This document shows positions 6,425 to 12,531 of a stretch of DNA of 12,531 bases, piece by piece. A model generated the notes under the pieces. It saw only the letters and a program-made list of their open reading frames with translations, was not told where the DNA came from and ran no database searches. The translations under genes were made by a program, and so were the position numbers. Every line of letters starts with the position of its first letter. Within the stretch, counting starts at the first letter, position 1. Source of the DNA: Verrucomicrobiota bacterium (GTDB lineage: Bacteria; Verrucomicrobiota; Verrucomicrobiia; Limisphaerales; AV2); contig QHOP01000384.1 of assembly GCA_003219345.1 (NCBI GenBank), positions 1 to 12,531 on the forward strand, written 5' to 3'.

Positions 6425-6484
6425 TTCGATCACCTGACTTTCCTGAACCCCACTGCCAGACGGCGGTGGGGTTTTTGTTTTTTT
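6380..6484 (+). promoter_or_regulatory. Leucine attenuator: mutually exclusive 1:2, 2:3 and 3:4 RNA pairings upstream of leuA
   Basis: Segment 1 is CTGCCGG (6380-6386) and pairs with CTGGCAG (6407-6413). An extra hairpin GCTGC-TGT-GCAGC (6394-6406) lies inside. Segment 2 (CTGGCAG at 6407-6413 and GGGTTC at 6416-6421) pairs with segment 3 (GAACCC at 6445-6450 and CTGCCAG at 6453-6459): 13 pairs with a 2x2 internal loop, the antiterminator. Segment 3 alternatively pairs with segment 4 (3:4) as the terminator. A ribosome stalled at Leu codons 6377-6382 covers segment 1 and frees segment 2, which forms 2:3 so that leuA is transcribed. A ribosome at the stop 6422 covers segment 2, so 3:4 forms and transcription ends. 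The structures were found by eye; energies were not computed. Confidence 0.85.
6448..6484 (+). terminator. Intrinsic terminator of the leu attenuator (3:4 hairpin)
   Basis: The stem is CCCCACTGCC (6448-6457) with GGCGGTGGGG (6462-6471): ten pairs including one G-U, with loop AGAC. It is followed by TTTTTGTTTTTTT to 6484. The direction is plus strand. No plus-strand gene lies upstream for more than 1.3 kb except the leader peptide, so it must act on the leu leader transcript. Confidence 0.93.
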
Positions 6485-6678
6485 ACCACGGATGAACACA
6501 GATAAACACGGATACAAACGGGACGCGCAAGGTTCAGGCGGTTCGAACGCGGACTTCAGTCCGCTTCAAGGCCGTTCACCAGTTGCGGTTCGACGCGGCC
6601 TGGTGCGAAGTGAGGCGAAGCGAACTAAAACCCGCGCTCCGCGCGTTTTATCCGTGTCCATCCGTGTCCATCCGTGGT
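6485..6678. repeat. 194-bp MITE-like element with 30-bp inverted ends, between attenuator and leuA
   Basis: The left end, ACCACGGATGAACACAGATA and ten further bases (6485-6514), is inverted at 6649-6678 with 26 of 30 matches. The core has its own small hairpin (GCGGAC-TTCA-GTCCGC, 6549-6564) and no gene. ACCACGGATGAACACGGAT-type sequences are, to my knowledge, common intergenic repeats in environmental genomes of this type. It begins at the base after the terminator T-tract and ends 24 bp before the leuA ATG, so it forms most of the leuA leader downstream of the attenuator. Confidence 0.85.
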
Positions 6679-6702
6679 TTAATTTGCAAATTTATTGAGC
6701 CT

Positions 6703-8358
6703 ATGTTGAAGGACCCGTCTCAAAAGTATCGTCCGTTCGCACCGGTCCATTTGCCTGACCGGCAGTGGCCCAATCGCGTCCTCACGTGCGCGCCCCTTTG
6801 GTGCAGTGTGGACCTTCGCGATGGCAACCAGGCCCTCGCGGTGCCGATGAACATCAGCCAGAAGCTCGAGCTCTTTCAAACGCTGGTTAAATGCGGCTTC
6901 AAAGAGATCGAGGTGGGATTCCCCTCCGCATCAAACACCGAGTTTTCCTTCAACCGCCGGCTCATCGAGGAAAACCGCGCGCCCGGCGACGTTTGGCTCC
7001 AGGCGCTCGTGCAGGCGCGCGAGGATTTGATCGAACGCACCTTCGAATCACTGGTCGGCGCGAAGAAAGCCATCATTCATCTCTACAACTCCACCTCGCC
7101 GGCCCAACGCCGCGTTGTGTTCGGCATGTCGAAGGAGGAAATTGTCCGGGTTGCGGTGCGCGGCGCGACCTGGATCCAGGAGCGTCTCCCGCGGCTCAAG
7201 GGCACCGAAGTCATGCTCCAGTATTCACCGGAAAGCTTCAGCGCCACCGAAGTCGAGTTTACAAAGGAAGTCTCCGAAGCAGTCATGGAGGTCTGGAAAC
7301 CGACGCCGCAGCGGAAAATGATCCTGAACCTGCCCGACACCGTCGAAGTCGCGATGCCGAACGTTTATGCCGACCAGATCGAATGGATTTGCCGGAACAT
7401 CCGGGACCGCGATTCCCTCATCATCAGTCTGCACACCCATAACGACCGCTGCACCGGGGTCGCGGCCACTGAGCTCGGCTTGCTGGCCGGCGCCGACCGG
7501 GTCGAAGGCACGATCTTCGGCAATGGCGAACGCACCGGCAACCTGGACATCGTGACGGTCGCGTTGAATCTGTACATGCACGGCATCGATCCGAAGCTTG
7601 ATTTCTCCGACCTCACCGCGATGCTCGAGGTTTACGAGCGTTGCACCGGCATGACCGTGCCGCCGCGCCAGCCTTACGCCGGCGAACTGGTCTTCACCGC
7701 TTTCAGCGGTTCGCACCAGGACGCGATCAAAAAGGGTCTCACCGAGTGGGAGCGGGGCGGCCGCCAGCACTGGGACGTGCCCTATCTTACCATCGACCCG
7801 ACCGACATCGGTCGCGAATACCGCGAGGTCATCCGCGTCAACAGTCAGTCCGGCAAGGGCGGAGTGGCCTATCTGCTGGAAAGCGAGTTCGGTATCGAAC
7901 TGCCCAAGGAAATGCAACGCGAGTTTGGCCCCATCGCCAACGACGAAGTAGATCGGCTGGGCCGCGAGGTGAGCGGCGCCGAGTTGAAGGCGATGTTCTG
8001 GCGCGAGTACATTGAGCGCACCGCGCCGTGGCAGCTCCGGGGATTCGAAACCGAAAGCCGCAACGGCATTGTCCGCTGCCGCGCGCGCTTGCTGCGGGAC
8101 GACCAGCCGATCGAATTCTCCGGTGAAGGCAACGGTCCTCTGGCCGCGCTGGTTCACGGCTTCAGCACGGCTGGAGTGCCGCGCTTCGAGATCACTCATT
8201 ACAGCGAACACGCCCTGAGTTCCGGTGAAGAGGCCGCGGCCATTGCCTATATCCAGGTGAAACACAGCGACGGCCGCACCCGGTGGGGGGCCGGCGTGGA
8301 CACCAATATCGAACTGGCGTCGGTCAAAGCCGTCCTGAGCGCGCTGAACCGATCGTGA
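6703..8358 (+). CDS. leuA: 2-isopropylmalate synthase (LeuA, type 2)
   Basis: Catalyses the first committed step of leucine synthesis: 2-oxoisovalerate plus acetyl-CoA to 2-isopropylmalate. It has 551 residues from ATG 6703 and opens MLKDPSQKYRPFAPVHLPDR, the start typical of the long (type 2, mycobacterial-like) group. The frame is open from 6583, but that part is the upstream repeat. The TIM-barrel has SVDLRDGNQ (D40), HTHND (H244, H246) and GNGERTGN (N280). The spacing D-204-H-2-H-34-N equals that of the metal ligands I remember for M. tuberculosis LeuA. A C-terminal domain from about residue 430 should bind leucine for feedback inhibition, so control by attenuation would add to allosteric control. 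No leuB/C/D follows; the next gene is unrelated, so leuA stands alone here. Confidence 0.97.
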   Translation: MLKDPSQKYRPFAPVHLPDRQWPNRVLTCAPLWCSVDLRDGNQALAVPMNISQKLELFQTLVKCGFKEIEVGFPSASNTEFSFNRRLIEENRAPGDVWLQALVQAREDLIERTFESLVGAKKAIIHLYNSTSPAQRRVVFGMSKEEIVRVAVRGATWIQERLPRLKGTEVMLQYSPESFSATEVEFTKEVSEAVMEVWKPTPQRKMILNLPDTVEVAMPNVYADQIEWICRNIRDRDSLIISLHTHNDRCTGVAATELGLLAGADRVEGTIFGNGERTGNLDIVTVALNLYMHGIDPKLDFSDLTAMLEVYERCTGMTVPPRQPYAGELVFTAFSGSHQDAIKKGLTEWERGGRQHWDVPYLTIDPTDIGREYREVIRVNSQSGKGGVAYLLESEFGIELPKEMQREFGPIANDEVDRLGREVSGAELKAMFWREYIERTAPWQLRGFETESRNGIVRCRARLLRDDQPIEFSGEGNGPLAALVHGFSTAGVPRFEITHYSEHALSSGEEAAAIAYIQVKHSDGRTRWGAGVDTNIELASVKAVLSALNRS

Positions 8359-8360
8359 AT

Positions 8361-8500
8361 ATCGGAGCGCATTCTTATCAAACAGGCATCCGTCGATGAG
8401 GAACCCATCAGGAAAATATCGGTGATTACCCATGCGCGGCTGACCACCCAATCCAGAAACGAAGAAGACGCGCAACGCTGATTTGCGGACGCGCTCCGAT
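8361..8500. repeat. 140-bp MITE-like element with perfect 10-bp inverted ends, after leuA
   Basis: ATCGGAGCGC at 8361-8370 is exactly inverted at 8491-8500 (GCGCTCCGAT), and similarity runs on to 12 of 14. It starts 2 bp after the leuA stop and fills nearly the whole gap to the next gene. There is no internal gene and no T-tract, so a terminator role is unproven. Confidence 0.72.
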
Positions 8501-8603
8501 GGGTTATAGTCGAAGGCAATTTATGGGTTTGGGCGCATTGACCCGCTTGAGGTTGCGACACGTAATTCTGTTTTGCGTGGAGCGTGGCTGCATTAGGAGA
8601 GTC

Positions 8604-10520
8604 ATGCTGGCCGGTGGATTGACCTGCTTGATCTGGAACGCGGCGGCTCAAGTTCCAAGACTGGACGTCAGCCTCGAAGACCGAACACCGTGGTTCTTCT
8701 TGCACGGGACGGGAGCCACCAACCAGGTCTACCGCCTTCTGGGTTCCGCGAACCTGACCGACTGGGAGGAGTTGGCCGTTCTGCACGACGCTCCCTTTGT
8801 CTATCCCGATTATGATTCCGCCACTTTGGACCGGCGCTTTTATCGTTTCGAAGTCTGGCCAAAGACAGAGGAGAGCGACTGGAAGAACCAGATTCGGACC
8901 CCAGACGATCCATTTGCGAATTGGACCGCCCAAACTGTGGGTTGGGTCAAGTTCGCCATCCTGCTGGATCAGCCGCGCCGGGTCATTTTCCAGGACAGTA
9001 TAAAATACCCGTTTCACTACGATTTCGCCCTGAACCGTTTGCCGGCTTTCAAAGGCATGTCGTCAGAAGAATTTTATCGCGTCTCGATGCGACGGGACAA
9101 CCAACGTGTCGTGCTTGGCGCTGTGCTCTTCCAACCCCTTCAGCCGCCGGCCAGCGCTTCCGAATACGGCATTCAGTTTTCCGGCGTGGACCCGTATCCA
9201 ACCGACATCGTAATCGAATGGTTTGAGACGGTGAAACGCGCAGTGAATGCCGCGCCAGGAGTTCAGGTGCTTTACCTGCCCGCATTTGAACAAGTGTCGT
9301 CTGCCGAGCGTGATCGCGATCTCTTTGCGGCTCGCGGCATCCGGGTCAGTTCGCTGGAGCGCTGGTTGAGCGACGAGACCGCCGTTTGCTATTCGCTCGT
9401 CTGGGCTATTGGTCGATTGACCTTCGTGCCTTGGGCCGAGATCAGTGCTGCTTTCGCGGATGGGCGCTTGCGGTCCACGGACGTTTTGCTCACCGACGGT
9501 GTGCCGGCTGAGCTGCCTTTCGTCGCTGGCATCATTGCCTTGGTCCCGGCAACTCCAAACTCACACACGGCCATATTAGCCCGGTCCCAGGAAATCCCGT
9601 TTGTGTACCCCTTGGAGGCGGCGGAACGGGACCGCGTGCGCAACCTGGTTGGTAAAGAGGTTTTCTTGCGCGCGGCCAGACGCGACGGCCACGCGGAGGC
9701 CAGGGTTCTGGATGTGGACGGCAAACTCGATCCCGGCGTGAAAGCGGAGATTCTGGCGCTCAAAGCGCCTGCGCCCATCCACATCGTGCCCAAGGCTCGC
9801 TATGGCGCGATCAGCGCCCCGGTCGCGAATCTGGTTCCCGCAGACATTCGTTTTTTTGGCGGCAAGGCGGCGAACTTCGGTCTGCTGCACCGGACCATTC
9901 CCGGCAATTCGCCCGAAGCCATCGCTTTCTCATTTGATCTCTGGGACGAATTTTTGGATCAATCCCTGCCAGGTGGTCGCACATTGCGGGCTGAGATTGC
10001 CTCTCGGCTGGCGGGGTTCACTTATCCGCCGGACATGTTAGCGCTGAAAGCCGCGCTGGCCGGGGTTCGAGACCTGATCACCGGCGCCACGGAATTCTCC
10101 CCAGACCAGCAGCAGGCGATCATCTCATCCTTGGCGGGCTTCGATCCGCAGCGGAACATTCGTTTTCGCAGTTCCAGCAATGTGGAGGACACCGAGCAAT
10201 TCGTCGGCGCGGGGTTGTATGACAGTTTCAGCGGCTGCCTGGCGGATGACCTCGACGACGACACGGCCGGTCCGTGCCGCTGCGATCCTGCGGAACCGAA
10301 GGAACGGGGCGTTTTCCGGGCCATTCGCAAGGTCTATGCCAGCTTCTACAACGACGATGCCTACCTGGAACGGCTGCGCCACGGGATCGACGAAGCGCAG
10401 GTGGGCATGGGGCTGTTGGTGCATCACTCTTTTCCCGACGAAATCGAACGGGCTAATGGTGTGGCCACACTAAAGGCTACCTGGCTGGCCAGCCGGGCAT
10501 CGACGGGGAGTTCATCTTGA
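8604..10520 (+). CDS. Exported PEP/pyruvate-binding (PPDK_N-type ATP-grasp) protein, N-terminal part; frame broken
   Basis: 638 residues from ATG 8604, which has AGGAGA just upstream. GTG 8577 would add a basic n-region (MERGCIRRV) to the short signal peptide MLAGGLTCLIWNAAAQ. The frame is open from 8499. After a beta-type segment (LLGSANLTDWEEL.. to RRFYRFEVW) there is a long unassigned region. A phosphohistidine-swivel-like motif NSHTAILARSQEIPF follows (His about 321). Then comes an ATP-grasp PEP/pyruvate-binding domain: FFGGKAANFGLL near 419 and RFRSSSNVEDTEQFVGAGLYDSFSG near 520-545. The known role of the fold is phosphotransfer through His, but the substrate is unknown. The frame stops at 10518-10520, in the middle of the ATP-grasp domain. 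The rest continues in the frame starting at 10517, so this is probably a frameshifted gene. Confidence 0.82.
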   Translation: MLAGGLTCLIWNAAAQVPRLDVSLEDRTPWFFLHGTGATNQVYRLLGSANLTDWEELAVLHDAPFVYPDYDSATLDRRFYRFEVWPKTEESDWKNQIRTPDDPFANWTAQTVGWVKFAILLDQPRRVIFQDSIKYPFHYDFALNRLPAFKGMSSEEFYRVSMRRDNQRVVLGAVLFQPLQPPASASEYGIQFSGVDPYPTDIVIEWFETVKRAVNAAPGVQVLYLPAFEQVSSAERDRDLFAARGIRVSSLERWLSDETAVCYSLVWAIGRLTFVPWAEISAAFADGRLRSTDVLLTDGVPAELPFVAGIIALVPATPNSHTAILARSQEIPFVYPLEAAERDRVRNLVGKEVFLRAARRDGHAEARVLDVDGKLDPGVKAEILALKAPAPIHIVPKARYGAISAPVANLVPADIRFFGGKAANFGLLHRTIPGNSPEAIAFSFDLWDEFLDQSLPGGRTLRAEIASRLAGFTYPPDMLALKAALAGVRDLITGATEFSPDQQQAIISSLAGFDPQRNIRFRSSSNVEDTEQFVGAGLYDSFSGCLADDLDDDTAGPCRCDPAEPKERGVFRAIRKVYASFYNDDAYLERLRHGIDEAQVGMGLLVHHSFPDEIERANGVATLKATWLASRASTGSSS

Positions 10521-11602
10521 GCCTCAAAGAGAATTCGAGCCTGTTGCCTCTCGGAGCGACGGTTCTTAAGTGGCCTGAGGAGTACCGCGCCCTCCTCGCC
10601 TTGTTGCAAAAGGTAGCGAACGGATACCCGCAGTTCGTCCCGGAGGGAGCGGATTACACCCTGGACTTCGAGTACAAAAAGATCAGCCCCGGTGAGCTCT
10701 CGGTGAAACAGGTGCGCGAACTTCCCTCACCCGGATCAGTCCAATCTCCTACGCCGTTCTTGCTCGACGAACCCAGCGCCTACTGCGTCGATCAGGACCA
10801 AGGGATGTGGGAGGACAGCGCGATCTTCGCGACCCATCGCCTCAAGTCACGATGGAATCTGCAGACAGGCAACCTGTGGCTGAACGACACGAACCTTACC
10901 TCAAGCTTTTTTGTCGGAGAACTGGAATACCTGGATGGCACGGATATCAAGACCCTGTCCGGTCCCCTATCCGGGTGGCCGTGCGCCTGGCAGCGGGTTA
11001 GCCCAAGGTTCTTTGAGACTGGCTGGACAATAGGCTCAAGCGACAACCGCAAACAGGCGACGCTGCAGGCATCGTTCAAGCCGTTCGAAGCCGGGTCAGA
11101 AATGCCGGTGTTGACCCTCTCCGATTACCGGTTGCAATTCACCACGACACGCGGGTCCGACCCTCTCGACGCAGTCCGCCTGGTCCCCAGCCCCGTAGTT
11201 TCCGCGGACCAGCCGGTCGAGTCCGTCATCGTCGCCACCAACGGCGTGACTGTGGTTGCCACGGTATTCCGCGCCACCTATAATCCGGTTCCCGGCGATC
11301 CCACTTTCGTCGCTTTCAAGGAAACGCGCATTGAAGGCCTGACGAGCAGCCCGTTCACTTTGCGCGGCTATTACTCCCAAACCCGCGGGGAAATGCGTGG
11401 CGCCCACAACAGTTGGGATGCGTTCCTCTTTGAACCCGGCCTGGAACCCGGTTTGCCACCGGCGCTTCTGGAAGAATTGAAGGCTGCCAACATCCGATAT
11501 ATTCAAGTCCACGACTCGGCACAGATTGTTGTCGGTTGGCATATCCCTCAATATCGGATCACTCTGGTAGGGTTCGACGGCTCGACCCGTGACATCAACT
11601 GA
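10517..11602 (+). CDS. C-terminal part of the PEP/pyruvate-binding protein (second frame)
   Basis: 361 residues if read from TTG 10517, which overlaps the upstream stop as TTGA. The first part (SSLLPLGATVLKWPEEYRAL, then YTLDFEYKKISPGELSVKQVREL) is the end of the PEP/pyruvate-binding ATP-grasp domain: the acidic 'DFE.K' and 'VKQ.R' positions normally lie in the same chain as RSSSNVED upstream. The remaining ~280 residues are beta-rich with no domain I recognise (NLWLNDTNLTSSFFVGELEY, FKETRIEGLTSSPFTLRGYY, ending HIPQYRITLVGFDGSTRDIN). There is no signal peptide of its own, so it could not be exported separately. The junction also looks short: only about 45 bases separate GVATL from the SSLLPLGA block, where the family as I remember it has a longer linker. 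This suggests a deletion with frameshift. A coupled two-gene arrangement through TTGA is the alternative. Confidence 0.75.
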   Translation: MSLKENSSLLPLGATVLKWPEEYRALLALLQKVANGYPQFVPEGADYTLDFEYKKISPGELSVKQVRELPSPGSVQSPTPFLLDEPSAYCVDQDQGMWEDSAIFATHRLKSRWNLQTGNLWLNDTNLTSSFFVGELEYLDGTDIKTLSGPLSGWPCAWQRVSPRFFETGWTIGSSDNRKQATLQASFKPFEAGSEMPVLTLSDYRLQFTTTRGSDPLDAVRLVPSPVVSADQPVESVIVATNGVTVVATVFRATYNPVPGDPTFVAFKETRIEGLTSSPFTLRGYYSQTRGEMRGAHNSWDAFLFEPGLEPGLPPALLEELKAANIRYIQVHDSAQIVVGWHIPQYRITLVGFDGSTRDIN

Positions 11603-11721
11603 AGAGCTGCCCTGTCGCGAGCGCCTGATCTGTTCTTTGGTTCTTCGATTCGAGTGCTGGAGAACTGTTATGGGGTTGAAATGCAAGCGCGTACCGGAAT
11701 ATTTGTATCGGTGTGACCCGC

Positions 11722-12531
11722 ATGTCCAATAAGCCTGAATCCGCGACGAAGGTCGGCTACCTCCGGCAACACCGGAGGTTTCCCCGGACGATCTTGAATC
11801 GGCGTTTCCACCGCTGCCGCGCGGCGCGTCATCCGGCCTGCTGGAGTCTGTTGCTGACGTTTGTCCTGCTCGCGGCGGGCGGGCGGGCGCAAAACAGCGA
11901 CACGCGTCTCCGCTGGTGGAAAGGCAATCTCCACACGCATTCACTCTGGAGCGATGGCGATGATTATCCGGAAATGATTGTCGATTGGTACAAACAGCAT
12001 GACTACCAATTCCTGGCGCTCTCCGACCACAACATTTTGCTGCAAGGCAACAAGTGGATCGAGGCAACCAACAACCGGGGCGGCGCGGTCGCGCTGGAAA
12101 AATATTTGAAACGGTTCGGCACGAATTGGGTTCAACTGGGTGAAGCAAAGGGCAAGCAACAGGTGCGGCTCAAAACGCTGAGCGAATTCCGCCGCCTCTT
12201 TGAAGAACCGGGCCACTTCCTGTTGATTCAGAATGAAGAAATCACCGACCAATACGGATTAAAACCGGTCCACGTCAACGCCACCAACCTGCGCGACCTC
12301 ATCGAGCCGCAAGGGGGCAACAGCGTCCTGGAGGTCATTCAGAACGACGTGAACGCAGTGTTCGAGCAACATCGGCGCACCGGCCAGCCGATGTTTCCGC
12401 ACCTCAACCATCCCAACTTCGGCTGGGCCGTGACTGCCGAAGACTTCATGCAGGTAAAGGGGGAGCGGTTCTTCGAAGTCTATAACGGTCACCCGGCCGT
12501 CCGTAACGAAGGCGACGCCACCCACGCCAGT
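11722..12531 (+). CDS. Secreted PHP-domain metal-dependent hydrolase (3' end cut by window)
   Basis: 270 residues are visible and the frame is open to the last base. PHP proteins are metal-dependent phosphoesterases or related hydrolases. Motif 1 is GNLHTHSLWSDG (HTH 71-73, SDG 77-79), motif 2 LALSDHN (101-104), followed by QNEEIT and FPHLNHPNFGW, the later metal-binding His/Glu positions. The N-terminus has a hydrophobic stretch WSLLLTFVLLAAGGRAQ (41-57), preceded by about 40 Arg-rich residues. That is long for a signal n-region, so a later start, such as the TTG in the ILNRRF segment, may be the true one. The protein is likely extracytoplasmic, resembling CehA/McbA-like exported PHP proteins. 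It lies 119 bp after the PEP-binding gene, with nothing notable between them. Substrate unknown. Confidence 0.9.
   Translation, partial: MSNKPESATKVGYLRQHRRFPRTILNRRFHRCRAARHPACWSLLLTFVLLAAGGRAQNSDTRLRWWKGNLHTHSLWSDGDDYPEMIVDWYKQHDYQFLALSDHNILLQGNKWIEATNNRGGAVALEKYLKRFGTNWVQLGEAKGKQQVRLKTLSEFRRLFEEPGHFLLIQNEEITDQYGLKPVHVNATNLRDLIEPQGGNSVLEVIQNDVNAVFEQHRRTGQPMFPHLNHPNFGWAVTAEDFMQVKGERFFEVYNGHPAVRNEGDATHAS

Noticed and set aside
6414..6452. tRNA-like T-arm (GGTTCTAGTTCGATCACC) near a terminator
   Set aside because: No matching acceptor, D or anticodon arms can be laid out around it. The bases are better explained as attenuator segments 2 and 3.
6251..6517. N-terminal extension of the DUF6941 gene up to 6517
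   Set aside because: It would cross the leu leader, terminator and part of a dispersed repeat. The family start MNVQIAVLCDAATDY is at 6250.
7225..8475. 416-codon open frame on the minus strand opposite leuA
   Set aside because: It is antisense to a fully conserved leuA frame, its translation has no family pattern, and long antisense frames are expected in GC-rich coding DNA.
8499..8603. Tat signal (SRRQFMGLGAL) from an ATG at 8499 for the PEP-binding protein
   Set aside because: The ATG lies in the inverted end of the 8361-8500 element, there is no ribosome binding site, and no proper hydrophobic core follows directly. AGGAGA precedes ATG 8604.
11096..12148. 350-codon minus-strand frame
   Set aside because: It runs opposite both the PEP-binding C-terminal part and the PHP gene, whose motifs are clear. 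The translation is Arg/Pro/Ser-rich without structure.

Overview
The window looks like a chromosomal segment of an uncultured, GC-rich Verrucomicrobiota bacterium, probably close to the Pedosphaera/Limisphaerales group. This is inferred from the gene content: a secreted PQQ-type propeller next to a ThuA protein, a DUF6941 protein, a type-2 LeuA, a secreted PHP hydrolase and a PEP/pyruvate-binding exported protein. The many short dispersed repeats between genes fit the same group. No rRNA, tRNA, CRISPR array, transposase or phage gene was seen.

Layout. 2-607 (+) is the C-terminal part of a Ser/Thr kinase. 635-1452 (-) is a secreted ThuA-like protein broken by a perfect 47-bp tandem duplication. 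It is divergent from a secreted PQQ-like beta-propeller protein (1627-2958, +). 2959-3276 holds only repeats. Two small hypothetical genes follow (3295-3474 and 3616-3831, +), then a Nudix hydrolase overlapping tadA (4094-4639 and 4617-5132, +). A hairpin-bearing repeat fills the convergent gap before a CBM48-type protein (5350-5610, -) and a DUF6941 protein (5717-6250, -). Then come a leucine-rich leader peptide with attenuator (6353-6484, +), leuA (6703-8358, +), a PEP/pyruvate-binding exported protein split into two frames (8604-10520 and 10517-11602, +), and a secreted PHP-domain protein cut by the window end (11722-12531, +).

The most interesting object is the leuA leader. A 23-codon reading frame with 8 Leu codons is followed by four RNA segments that pair 1:2, 2:3 or 3:4. 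The 3:4 pairing is a strong intrinsic terminator with a U-tract. This is the classical ribosome-mediated attenuator architecture, placed ahead of the first enzyme of leucine synthesis. A 194-bp repeat with 30-bp inverted ends sits exactly between the terminator and leuA.

The other theme is repeats and decay. At least five different short repeat types occupy the intergenic spaces, and two exported-protein genes (ThuA and PEP-binding) are out of frame.
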